Origin: Zygnema cylindricum
Lineage: Eukaryota > Streptophyta > Zygnematophyceae > Zygnematales > Zygnemataceae
Reading direction: 5' to 3'
DNA: 51,868 bases
Assembly (NCBI GenBank): GCA_037447655.1
Contig: JBBHKE010000159.1
Coordinates: 190,402 to 242,269, forward strand
Position numbers and translations under genes: made by a program
The notes under the pieces: model-generated
What the model was told of the DNA's origin: nothing
What the model saw: the letters and a program-made list of their open reading frames with translations, nothing else
Database searches by the model: none
Part shown: positions 29,057 through 39,090 of the stretch, piece by piece
How the letters are laid out: the number at the start of each line of letters is the position of its first letter
Numbering within the stretch: the stretch's first letter is position 1

Positions 29057-29708
29057 TAGTTTTTATCTCATCTCTAATCACCTTCGGTGACCGCCTCATG
29101 GACATCCTCCACAATTTTCTGGGTCACAGGGCTCATGATTGTGAGTCCGTGATTCCATCTCAAATTTAAGCATCTCTTCTCATCTCTAGAGAGGCTTTGG
29201 GTTCAGTACCTTAGTCACGTGTGGCGAGTGCTACTATACTTAGAAAAATCGTGCCTTATTGCCTCTACGTTATGGTCAGAGGATGACGAATATAAATTCC
29301 CAAAATGACGAGAAAAGGTACAACGGACTTAAACACGTTTCAAAAATAAGACACATTAAAAACATTGGAGTATTAAATACATTTGTGTATTATTACATGA
29401 TAACCATTGACTAGATGTCGACAGATAAACTCAATCACATACGTTGTTATACCTTATTTTTAAAAGGTCACATAAGGTTAAAACATATTTTTACATTAAG
29501 AACATAAAACAAAAACCTTAATTAAAAACTTGCGAAGGTTAACTATCCGAGTACATGGAAACACCAAAAAAAAAAAAGAAGTAAAAAAATACAAAAAAAA
29601 CAAAAAAAAAACAAAAAAAAAATAAAAACAAAAGAATAACGAGAATAAGAAAAAACAAAAAAAAACAAAAAAATAAACAACCCAAAAATGGTAAGTATTA
29701 GAACCCAC
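29057..29708 (-). other. Probable intron / 3' flank of the coiled-coil gene, with A-rich tract
   Basis: From 29560 to 29695 the plus strand is almost only A with occasional C, G or T; the minus strand is therefore a long pyrimidine tract directly after the donor GTGGGT at 29708. The continuous reading frame through it (a phenylalanine-rich string) is a base-composition artefact. 29057-29560 has no recognised feature. Confidence 0.5.
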
Positions 29709-31046
29709 CTGCATTTCCAAATTCTCTTGTACTGCATGAAGATTGTATGAAGCCGAAGGCTCCAATTTGTCGTCCAATGTATGCAAATTGTCCAGATTTT
29801 CAACTCCATTGACAGCTTTATTCTCTGATCCATCCATCTTCCAGCTGCTCTGATCCAGCCAATGCTCATATTGCCTAATTTCCGCCTCATGTTGTTCTTT
29901 TGAATGTCTTAACATTTCCACTTTCTTCGAAAGCAAATGTAAATCTTTTTGTTTTCGTGTTGTCGTCGTTGCTCGACTAGTCTGACATGGGATTCCGACA
30001 TCAGAACAGATTACCAATGGCAAGACCTGTTTTATCCAGTCCGTTAAAACCATGGCAACTGCTTTCTTTTCTTTTGTTTTTCCGGGGATATCCGATAGCG
30101 CGGTCCTACAAGCATCCACAAAAAGCTTACGCCATTGCTCTGCCCTAGGATACTTTTTCGCCATATTGTTCTCTGACCCTAACGGTTCCTTGACCATGGA
30201 CTCACCCTTTGACTCAACCCCTTCCTTTTGTTCTCCTTCCTTCGCCTCTCCTTGATTTCGCTCACTTTCCTCTTGTACATCCGGAAAACTTTTGTCATCC
30301 TGATTTTCAACATGAGCTTTTCCAACCTCAATTGCTTCCAGTCGACCTGCAGCTAGAAATTCTGTACGGACAATTTCTCTGCGGACAGAGCATGGCTTTA
30401 AAAAGTACTGTTCTTTGTCAAGTTGTTCTGCTGTCCGTACTTTATCGATCAGCGGCTGTTTGCCAGCTGGCATTTCACTATACGTTGCATTTGAAGCGTC
30501 CGTAAGAGAAGGATCCTCATTTTCACCATTTTCCTTTCTTGTATTTAGGGTTTCTGAGGAAGCCGCCGTTTCTTTGAGTGCGACAGTTGTCACTGATTTT
30601 TCCCCAATCAATGCAGACACTTCTAAACCCTTTTTGTGTGGACATTTTGAAAAAGAAGAGCTAACTGTCTCCTTCCTTGCACTTAGGGTTTCAAAACAAT
30701 TTCTTGTCCCTTTCAGAGATACAGAGGTTGATGATTTTTCTCCATTCGTTGGCTGCTTAACTGATAACTCTTCACAGTCGTTTCCATGCAGGACATCCGT
30801 AGAAGCAGGGTTAACTGTTTCTTTTCGCGTACTTAGGGTTTCAGAGGAGTCTGCAGTCTTTTTCAACGAAACAGCAATTGGCGTTGCTGGAACAGGATTG
30901 GTGGAGGAAAAATCTGAAATTTCATTGGAGTCAAGGTTGGAGAGAGGCGTAGGCTTTCTCTTTAGAGCTCCCTTTTTGACTCGCTTGAAGACTATACCAT
31001 CTTCTTCGAGCCAAACGTCGTCTATATTCCTTATGTATGTGGCCAT
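29709..31046 (-). CDS. First exon of an unrecognised, probably nuclear, coiled-coil protein
   Basis: 446 codons from the ATG at 31046 to a donor CAG|GTGGGT at 29708; the best host coding exon of the window. Residues 1-32 are a basic-hydrophobic block (DDVWLEEDGIVFKRVKKG, then ALKRK, a possible nuclear signal). Residues about 55-200 hold three imperfect repeats of about 50 residues with the core SSETLSTRKET. Residues 240-300 are highly acidic (EESERNQGEAKEGEQKEG). Residues 305-365 form a helical globular part (EQWRKLFVDACRTALSDI) followed by a coiled coil (LHLLSKKVEMLRHSKEQHEA). The acidic-then-coiled layout recalls kinetochore or chromatin proteins, but I do not recognise the family. Start choice: first ATG, with a frame stop upstream and G at +4. 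Confidence 0.7.
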
Positions 31047-32357
31047 ACTAGCGCCAGAATCCTAAGAAAAACACTAATAATACTAAGGAAAAAAAAATTA
31101 TGTCCTTGGTGGAACAGCAGAGAAGTTATAGCTTCAGTTTTTTTGTTTTACGAGTTGCCAAGGGTGGAAAACAGAGGAGAGGAGGGAAGATGAGACAAGG
31201 AAGTAATGAAAGGATTGAAGGAATGCTGGAGATTGCTGCTTGGCAGAAGTTCCCAACGGTCACTTTCAAATTTGTCCGGATTCCACGGAAATGCCGGAAG
31301 GTCCTCGAATGTGGGTTTCCATGCCCGTCGCTTTGATGTTACGTTCGACGGAACGACGCCGTGTATCTCTAGTTCAGTAATTCTCTATCAATGTTAATGT
31401 TTTGCGCGCTACTTAAAACATATTAAATCCGTGCACACTTGTCAGGTTGTTAGTCCGACGGTTGTAAAAAAATTCATGGAAGTGTGCACGTAGAAAAAAT
31501 GTTTCTATTCAAATTCAAAATTCCCCCAAAATTCAAATTCAGTATGACGTCGTTAAGGTGACACTATACTCTGAAAAGTTTTTTCGTAGTCTTCTATCTA
31601 GGCCGGAGGTCGCAAACGATCAACCGAAACCGTGACCGACCGATAACCGACCGCCCGCGCCGGATCCGGAACGGATTCGGTTGCCAAACTTTGGGGGTCG
31701 GGCGGTTACGGACGGTTGATTCACCAGAAAAAGAAAAAAGTAGGTTACGGTCGGTCAACCAAAAAACCAAAAAAAATGAAAATTTTGTACTGTCCCTATA
31801 ATCCAACATTCTTGTACTTTGTACTCTTTGTTGATGTGGAAGTACGTGACATCGAATGTCGTATGTATACCAAATCTAGATTTATAGATTTTTGTGTAGT
31901 TTTAAGTTTGAGGTTGAGAATCTGTACAATAAATTTGAAAATAGAACGAGGTTGTAATTTGTTTATTTCTATATTTGATACTACAAATATATTTTGTTTT
32001 TTTTTGCTCATCACAATGTGTTTTTTGTCAATTGATTTTCTATGTGAAAACTATGATTTTTTTTTTAAACATACATAATTAAAACTTTACCTTTTTTGCA
32101 TAATTCATAACATAGTAGCATAGTCGAAAGAAAAACTGTCTGAAAATTGTAACGAATAAATTGGATTTGCGAGATAATAAGCATTAATACAAGGGTTTAA
32201 GCATTAATCTAAGAGTTACACGCAAAATTAGGAACAAATCTCTTGAAGAAGGTGAATGTCGAGGAAAAAAACTATTCGTAAAGGGAGACCGCAAAAGGAC
32301 AAAATAGTAAAAAGAAGAGGTACACGAAATGTGTTTTTGCAAAAAGAGATGTACCAC
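31047..32357. other. Upstream region of the coiled-coil gene; family K arm at 31428-31502
   Basis: 31047-31400 is probably 5' leader and promoter of the minus-strand gene. 31428-31502 has CCGTGCACACTTGTC and an inverted partner GAAGTGTGCACGTAGAAAAA, a family K-like foldback. From 31600 on there is a GC-rich patch (GACCGACCGATAACCGACCG, an imperfect GACC/GGTC inverted repeat with 31740), then AT-rich DNA. No gene. Confidence 0.4.
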
Positions 32358-32359
32358 TA

Positions 32360-33042
32360 CACCACTCATTGTTATCAGTATTAATTAGTCGCTACTACTT
32401 ATAGCCATAAATCACAAAATATAGTTAACAACATTATTTAAATACGTGGACTATAACCTGCCACGTCTCCTTGCATTAAAAAGTATTATTAATCATAATT
32501 TTCCATTAACACTACACCGCGAATCGTAATTAGCGTTATTAACGCTAATTTTGTCACCTCAAATTTTGACCCAAAAACCTTAAAAAGAGTAAATGACTCT
32601 AAATTTTTCTTTACATTATTCAAGGTACTCTTTTAATCAACGTTAAGGACTCTAGTATTGTGACGCTTTAAATAGTGTGGCTGACGTACAAAATTGTACC
32701 GTATTAACAAAAAAAAGTACAAAAAATGATTTATTACATGCCATTATGATGTAATTACGTTTTCACAAAGCGCGTAGTGCAAACATCAAACCGCGTAGTG
32801 CAAACATCATAATGATGTGAAAGTGTACGTTTGTCAGATTCTGTATGTGTACCTAAAAGATATTCAAAGCGGATAATTATTACGGACAAAAACTCAAGTT
32901 ATCGTTATTGATAAACTACAGTAATTTTTTTTTTTGAAAAAACGAAAAAATCTAAATTAGAATGGATAACAATAATTATTTATTTACGATAATTACGATT
33001 CACGATGTAATAAATGCTTAACGCTAATAACAACAAGTGTTG
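32360..33042. mobile_element. Outer MITE M4, split by MITE M5
   Basis: The outer arms CACCACTCATTGTTATCAG (from 32360) and CTAATAACAACAAGTGTTG (to 33042) are inverted copies, with TA on both sides (32358-32359, 33043-33044). The left interior CGTGGACTATAACCTGCCACG is the same block as in M2, so without its insertion this is a copy of the short M2 subfamily, more diverged and hence older. Confidence 0.75.
32515..33007. mobile_element. Inner MITE M5 (493 bp) inserted in M4
   Basis: The termini CACCGCGAATCGTAATTAGCGT and TACGATAATTACGATTCACGATG are flanked by TA (32513-32514, 33008-33009). Length and interior (AAATAGTGTGG, GTACAAAATTGTACCG) match the long subfamily represented by M1. It contains a 26-bp direct duplication CGCGTAGTGCAAACATCA near 32770-32808. 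Confidence 0.8.
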
Positions 33043-33044
33043 TA

Positions 33045-33664
33045 ATTTTGTACTTTTTTGGTTACGGACGGGTACGATTAGTCGCGGGAAATTGAGTTTC
33101 GGTTAACTTTTATTTTCGTAAACGCGGGTCGGTTAATCGTTAAAAATTTTGGAGCGTGACATAACCCAGTCGGGCGTCGGTTACTCAAATTAAAAAAAAA
33201 AAAAACTGTCGGTTTTGGTTATGTAAAATTTGTACTTTTGCGATCTATGCTAAGCGATAAACTGTAATATAACTAAAATCGTATCGGCGATTGGGTCGAA
33301 GAAATAGCGTAACAACAATGTTTTGTCTTTTTATTGTTTTTATGTGATTACTTATTAAAGGGTGAAATAATTGGCCGTTTTTTCAGAAAATTGAAGCCCT
33401 TTAAGAAATTTAAAGCACTTGAAATTGGTCGTCGTAATTTACCCGGTTTCGTCCTCTTGTGAGAGGTTGTACACCTCCGTACAGCTAAGACACGTATACT
33501 TGGCCCGGTGGCGTCTTAACGGGCCAATAGGAAATGTGTCGAACGTGCCTCCGCGGCAGTCTCCGCGCGGTTATCTTGCGGCCGGCTTTACTCTCCTCGA
33601 GGCTCAGCGAGTCTCCTCGTTTCCACCGTACAACCTTGTATCTCTTTTAGTGGTAACATTTTTT
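33045..33664. other. No gene recognised
   Basis: AT-rich with GTTAATCG/CGATTAAC-type patches. The frame 33419-33922 is open for 167 codons but composed of unrelated text, and it runs through the family K repeat at 33665-33808; I do not consider it a gene. Confidence 0.4.
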
Positions 33665-33808
33665 CCACCACTTAACACCTTTTCTCCATACACACGTGTC
33701 CGCTTAATGATTGGAGACCATCAATCAGAAGGTGAGAACCTCACATGTCGATCGAAATCGTCCGATTTTCATTCCGACAAAGTGTGCACAAAGAAAATAT
33801 GTTTTAAG
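33665..33808. repeat. Putative family K foldback copy
   Basis: The left end ACACCTTTTCTCCATACACA CGTGTC and the right end GACAAAGTGTGCACAAAGAA AATATGT are inverted relatives, with the same order as in the copy at 17183. A TIR end of the MITE family (AACAATTCACGGTGTACC) follows at 33842. Confidence 0.4.
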
Positions 33809-35865
33809 TGGCTAAAAAAAGTAAAAATCATTAACAATATAAACAATTCACGGTGTACCGGTCTGAGGACTCTCCTCGCGAAGCTTGATAGCGTACCGTA
33901 CTTTAAAGGTTGCTTAAATTAAGAACGATGACACACTCTTAGTGTTTGTTAACACTAGAAGTTAGTGTTCGGTATCAAGGACCTTTTGCCGATATTCGAT
34001 GTATATCGAATTTGAGGTACAATCGATACATCGCTTCGATATATCAAAAATAAAAAAATTGCAATGCATCCCCAATATATTGTATCGCCGATATACTGAG
34101 GCATTAAAAAAAAAAGAAAATTTCACAGGTCTACAAAATCACGTGCCTTCGGACAAGGTGACCGTAAAATATTTGCCGAAAAGAAATATGGTTTTTTCCT
34201 CAAAGTCTGCAGAGTGAAGGCGATCTCTGAGGTGCATTGACGCGGTACACTTGCGAAGTACACGTTCATAATACGCAAGTACGGATTTCTATAAAAAAAT
34301 GGTCGGTTTTCAAATCTTTGAAGATTTTAGAGATTTGATCGTCAACTTACAAGGAACCACTCAAATCAAAACACGTATGTAAAACTTATTTACAGACGTT
34401 ACGCGATATAAAGACGTGTCCATATGTGTTCAAGTAAGGGTTTTTTTCCGTTGTTTTAACAAAAAATGGGACTTCCAACGAGAAAATATTATGCCGTACG
34501 AAAAATGGTCAAAAACACAAGTACATTTTGCGTCATCTTGGAACTTGGAAGGTTTAGAAATTTGGCGTTATTATCACTGCGACCCACTTCCAGCTCATCT
34601 TCACACTTGCACTGGAATCAAATCGAGACTTGATTTAAATCAAAATATTACCCTATTGACGAATAGAATACCAGGATTACACGCGTCAAACGTCTTCAAA
34701 AAGTTTTGAGCGACGAAGAGTACATTCTATTTTGTCCCCTGCTTCTCACGCGCATGTACGTACAAAATGACGAGCATGTACGGAAAAAAATCGTTTGGTT
34801 CTCGGACTTCCACTTTCATTCATGGGTCATTTGCAAAATTTTACGTCGTCCTCGTCTCTCCCACTCTTTCTCACTCGACCGCTCCTCTTTCTCTCTTACT
34901 AACACGAGATGCAACAATAATAGTATCAAATGAAAGATATATATTTTTTCTTTTTTTTTTAATATTTTTGGTCTCAGCTTGATGGCATATCGAATGATAA
35001 AGGATAAAAAAACGAAATCGAGAAGCCATGGCAGAAAATCTACGTACTGATGACGTCACATGGTAGCATGACTTTGCTATGTCACAAAACCCTAAACATC
35101 TACAACGTCACAAAAACCTCGACGTCTACAACCGTCACCGTTTTTTTAGACGTCATCTGTTTTAGGAAGTTTTGTAGTTTCGTAGTCGTCTACATTTCGT
35201 TTTGTAGACTGTGGCACATTTTGTAGACGGCTACAGCTGTCACATATTTGAAGTAATGAAGGCGCAAGTAATGATTAACATATACACACTTTGAAAATTA
35301 CACCGTAAAATTTGCGCTAAAATCCATAGTAATGTTTCAAAGTTATTGTTACATGGGGACACGCCCTAACTCAGGCCTCTGTAATATATAAATTTTGTTG
35401 TCCGTACGATTACACAAATCTCCTGATGTAACCATACCCAGATAAGTAATTATATGAATTACATAATTAGTACTTTTTCATCCGTTACATTTTGCGGCGT
35501 CTACCTTTAAGTCACGGAATGAAAATCACGATTTACGTGGCTGTTTGGATTTCAATGTATAAATCTAGTTATAGTTACATCGCAGTTTGGTATTGGTAAC
35601 TGTGATTTTCAGTTTACGTTTTGATGAAACTTTGTTGCGCCTAGTTCGATTTCTGTTTTATTTTGTCTTTGTACTTTTTGATTTTGTATGTCTAGCAGTT
35701 ATTAAGTGCATAGAACGTTTTGAGTTGTACGCCAGTTTGTCGTTCGCTAATAGTTTTGGTGAGTGTGTGTCTTGTTAGGCGTGGCTTGAATTATTCCGCG
35801 CGCCAAAGTGTATTGTACGGTGCACGTTTTGCTTGTTGGATGCGGCACCTTTGGAGTCTTTGACT
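33809..35865. other. No gene; ATATATCG-rich patch and GTC/GAC palindromes
   Basis: 33990-34100 is rich in CGATATATCG-like words, related to 50030-50130 (both include a GATATATC...ATTGCAATG stretch). 35040-35245 holds several TGACGTCAC and GTAGACG/CGTCTAC words, suggesting a decayed foldback. No coding frame with a recognisable motif. Confidence 0.35.
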
Positions 35866-36215
35866 TAGAGTGAGGTTCCATTAGGGCAAAAATGTCGTTG
35901 TTTACTGAAAGCCGTACTTATTTGTACAGTGCCGTACCAAATTAAAAAAAATTGTCTGAAAAACAAGGCTACTGGATGAGGAATTTCATTCTCCACGTTT
36001 ATGGGCGTAAACGTGGACCGTCGGATGCGTAATCGGATACGCCATCGTCTGACACTTTCAGTTCGCAAAAAATGACCAAGAGTAGGTCAATTCTCAGGGC
36101 CTGAAAGAATAGCATCGTGCCTCGTGGAAAAGTGCACAAATATCCACGACGACCGCGCAACCTGGTGGGTACACGTCGCATTTGACATGTGCCTTCCGCA
36201 AGAAGGATGCAATGC
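35866..36215 (+). repeat. Repeat F, copy 2
   Basis: Begins TAGAGTGAGGTTCCATTAGG and shares with copy 1 TTTACTGAAAGCCGTACT, a GGACCGTCGGA block, a CCACG...CGCGCAA block and ACATGTGCCTTCCGC in the same order. Roughly 70 percent identity by eye. Confidence 0.6.
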
Positions 36216-37180
36216 CATCGGAAGCCGTAAGAAATCTTTGACGTAGGATATTGTTTCACGCTTCGGTTGCCATCCACGAACCTTTTTGACATTTTTATAC
36301 CCTTTTGCGCATCTTAAGTTTCGTCCGCCCCAACAGATTTTATTCAATACGTCGTACAAGTCACTTTTAACCTTCGCTGGTACAAATATATGGTCACAAT
36401 TCGCTGTTAGAGATTCTCAAAAGATTAGTAGAATCTCATTCTTTTATTACGTGCCCAAATCAAAGTGTGCCACGCAAAACAAATGTCGATTATTGACCCG
36501 ACACAATGAGCAGCCGCTTTGTTAACGAATTTTTATGTGACGCCAATGGAACAACGCTCTTAATGCTTTTGAGAGTTGGTTTTTGTAGTTTGGTTGTCTT
36601 GTGTTAAGAAGAGTGTATTTTAGAGGAGTGTAAAGTAGTTTCATATATCAAAAAAGGGAAACGAAGTGAAGGGGGAAGAAGGGGATGTAAAATTTCGATT
36701 GAATATATATTTTCTATTCCATCTGTGATTCTGAACTTATTTTGATGACTGGCAAGTTTTGAATGCTCCCGCTAATAATGCAAATGATCCTATTTATATC
36801 ATTGGCGTATCACACAATTTGTCTTTTAGTCTAAAATAACATATTATATAAAAATATAAAATATTAAGGATGGACTTCTATTAGGCGTCCAAGTAATTGT
36901 ACGGAAAATTTTACTGAAAGGCGTGCCTTCCATTAGGTCTCGTCTGTAAGCCTGCGTGGCTCATTCTAGTTGGTAACACGTAGATTAATATTCGATGCTT
37001 CAAATTTTGAAAGAATCTTCAAATGCAATGTCAGAACGCAATATCTGTATGGGCGGAGGTAATATTTGTACCAACGAAGGTAATTAATGACTCGTACAGA
37101 GGGCATTAAATGTACTACCCAAAATTTCAAAACGCAACGACAAAAAGGCGGCGGCAAACTTTGATGGTGGGAGCGTGACG
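36216..37180. other. No gene; isolated F end at 36868-36935; left flank of element B
   Basis: AT-rich. At 36868 AAGGATGGACTTCTATTAGG and TTTACTGAAAGGCGTGCC repeat the start of F and then stop. The last five bases TGACG (37176-37180) are the target duplication of element B. Confidence 0.5.
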
Positions 37181-38084
37181 TGTTGAAAAAAGGTATTTTA
37201 TAGTCTTGTCATTTTTGGTCTTCCAGCAGCCATGGCTGTCTCATGTTAGTGAGGAGAGAGCGCAGAAGCTTTAGTTTCATGCAAAACTTAGGCGGTCCCT
37301 AGTAGGACTTGAACCGATGACCGACGAATATTGGCAGTACGGCGTAGCCGTTAACCTTATCCGCTAGTTCATGACGAAACGATATATATATTGGGTTTGG
37401 TATTTATTTATAATGTAACACGCCGGCATAATTCACTTAACATATTAGGGGACGATGTGAACATGAAACGTGCGAGACCGCACGAAATAAAGTACCGCAC
37501 GAAACGACATCAAATTTCGACGGGCGAAATTGAAAGTCGTTCGCGATCGACGGCTCGCGGAGGAGCTGGAATTTCGGAATGGTTTTTGGCGGTTTGCTGA
37601 GCATATGTCGGCAGGTGACACGTGGCGAAAGATGATGGGACAATGGGTATCACGGAGGGAGCAACTTCGGTTTAAGAACAGACACGCGTCAGCGGAACGG
37701 CCATGCCGTACTATGGTTGTACAAAAAGTACAGCGGTACCCGTACCTTCTTGTACCTTAGAGTCTTTTGATTGGATAGGTACACTAGTAGTAGGCTTACA
37801 GAGGTAGTTTAAAACTTAGAATATTTCTTGGATTTCAGCCTCTCTCCCAGAGTGCTTCTGTATATATAGGCCATCTTTGGAATAACAATACTCCGAGGAG
37901 CAATTTCAGTGATTTTTTTGCTGCGCACTCAGGGGAGTCCTCACTACACATGGGTGTAGTTGGTTAGAGTTTTTGCGTGCCAGGGTGGCACTTATTCATT
38001 GCCAAAGTCAAAACTGCAAATATTATCCTAGAGGCTTCATATAAGCTGGACATTCGTTGGACCAATAAAGGTCACAAAATTACA
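37181..38084 (+). repeat. Element B 5' LTR (47-bp deletion)
   Basis: Modules as in A: CCATGGCT block, antisense tRNA-like module (37291-37377), GTAC block, ATTGG at 37770-37774, TATATATAGG at 37861-37870, and hairpins, of which CTACAC-ATGG-GTGTAG and GTGCC-AGGGT-GGCAC are clean. The gag start seen in A and C is lost (ATA for ATG). Against the 3' LTR, 47 bp is missing next to the CCATGGCT block, between short AGCC repeats. Confidence 0.9.
37291..37377 (-). promoter_or_regulatory. Antisense tRNA-like module in element B 5' LTR
   Basis: The minus strand has CTAGCGGATAAGG (close to tRNA box A TRGCNNAGYNGG) and, about 40 nt on, GGTTCAAGTCC, which fits the box B consensus GGTTCRANYCC fully. Flanking bases do not form a good acceptor stem. 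The 3' LTR copy at 48826-48913 has CTAGCGGATAAGG and GGTTCACGTCC. Confidence 0.6.
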
Positions 38085-38099
38085 GGTTGTTGGCCCACC
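38085..38099 (+). promoter_or_regulatory. Element B primer-binding site
   Basis: GGTTGTTGGCCCACC abuts the LTR and differs at two positions from the site of A. It is still recognisable as the initiator tRNA-Met anticodon-region type; it has decayed or was already a variant. Confidence 0.7.
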
Positions 38100-39090
38100 C
38101 TCTAGGGTGCCCATTTTCGATGGAACGGGGTTCATATATTGGGAAACTACGATGAGGGGTGCATTGTTTGAAAAAAGGCTATGAGGCATTGTGAGTGGTC
38201 GTGTGCGTCGGCCATCCGCAAAATTGGAAGTTCCGCCAGGGTTTAGAGGATCTGAGTTCACACTAGGATTTGCGGGGGCAGAGGTGGTAGAGGATGTTGG
38301 AGAAAGCATCGTGTCGGACATAAAGATGGAGAAGGGGAAGGAGAAACTCACACCGATGCTTATTAGATCGGTTCCGGTAGTAGATGTTCAAAAAAACGAG
38401 GCTAATGATAGTGAAATCTGGGATTTCAACAATACCGTGGCGACTCATTTTATTCTCGGGCCTCTCACCTAGGTAGTGGCTACATCTTATCTTCATGTTG
38501 ACAAGGCGAACGAGTTGTGGGAGGCTCTTGTCAACATTTACAAGAGTGGTACGATTCAGCAGCAGAAGCTGGCAGAATAGAAGGTACAAGCATATGTGTA
38601 CAAAGGGGGAAAGATGTTAGATATTTTTAATGACCTGGCCGGGTTATTTATGGAGTTGGAGAGTGCCGGGAAAAAAGAGACCGAGAAAGAGAAGGTGAAT
38701 ACTTTGTTGATGAAACTCCCAGATGATTATGAAAACATTGTTAATAGGGTTTAGGACTTGCCAGATCATTGATGGATCTCGAACTCCGTTGTGGGAATGA
38801 TTTTGGTTTGGGAAAACACAATTGAGATTCGGAGAGGAGGAAAGAGTGTTCAGGCTTTGGCTGGTGGTACTAACTTGTGGGAAAAGGATTCCAAAAAACC
38901 TTATGGGAACTTTGGTGGAGGAGGAACAGGAAATTATTACGGATCTGGACCGAGAGCTCCAAAAGGGCTTTGCCATTTTTGTAAGAAGCCAAGACACTAC
39001 ATGGCCGAGTGCACTAAGTTGACGAAGTTGAGATTGAAGGAGGAATCGATTGGAAAACCGGCCGCAAGGAAAAAAAGGAGTTTGTAGCGA
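38085..39090 (+). pseudogene. gag: Element B gag remnant
   Basis: Gag text parallel to that of A (GPPSRVPIFDGTGFIYWETTMRG-type opening, IQQQKLAE, KVNTLLMKLPDDYENIVNRV), broken by TGA near 38183, TAG near 38471, TAG near 38578 and TAG/TGA near 38752-38771. The zinc knuckle C-x2-C-x4-H-x4-C at 38971-39012 is complete. A frameshift follows near 39085. Confidence 0.8.

Noticed and set aside
29496-29708. Phenylalanine-rich 'membrane' C-terminus of the coiled-coil protein
   Set aside because: It arises from an A-rich tract read on the minus strand after a good donor (CAG|GTGGGT); it is intron.
33419-33922. 167-codon open frame
   Set aside because: No domain or biased codon use; it runs across a family K foldback and a MITE-type end.
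35040-35245. Possible Mutator-type element with TGACGTCAC and GTAGACG words
   Set aside because: I could not define two inverted ends or a 9-bp target duplication.
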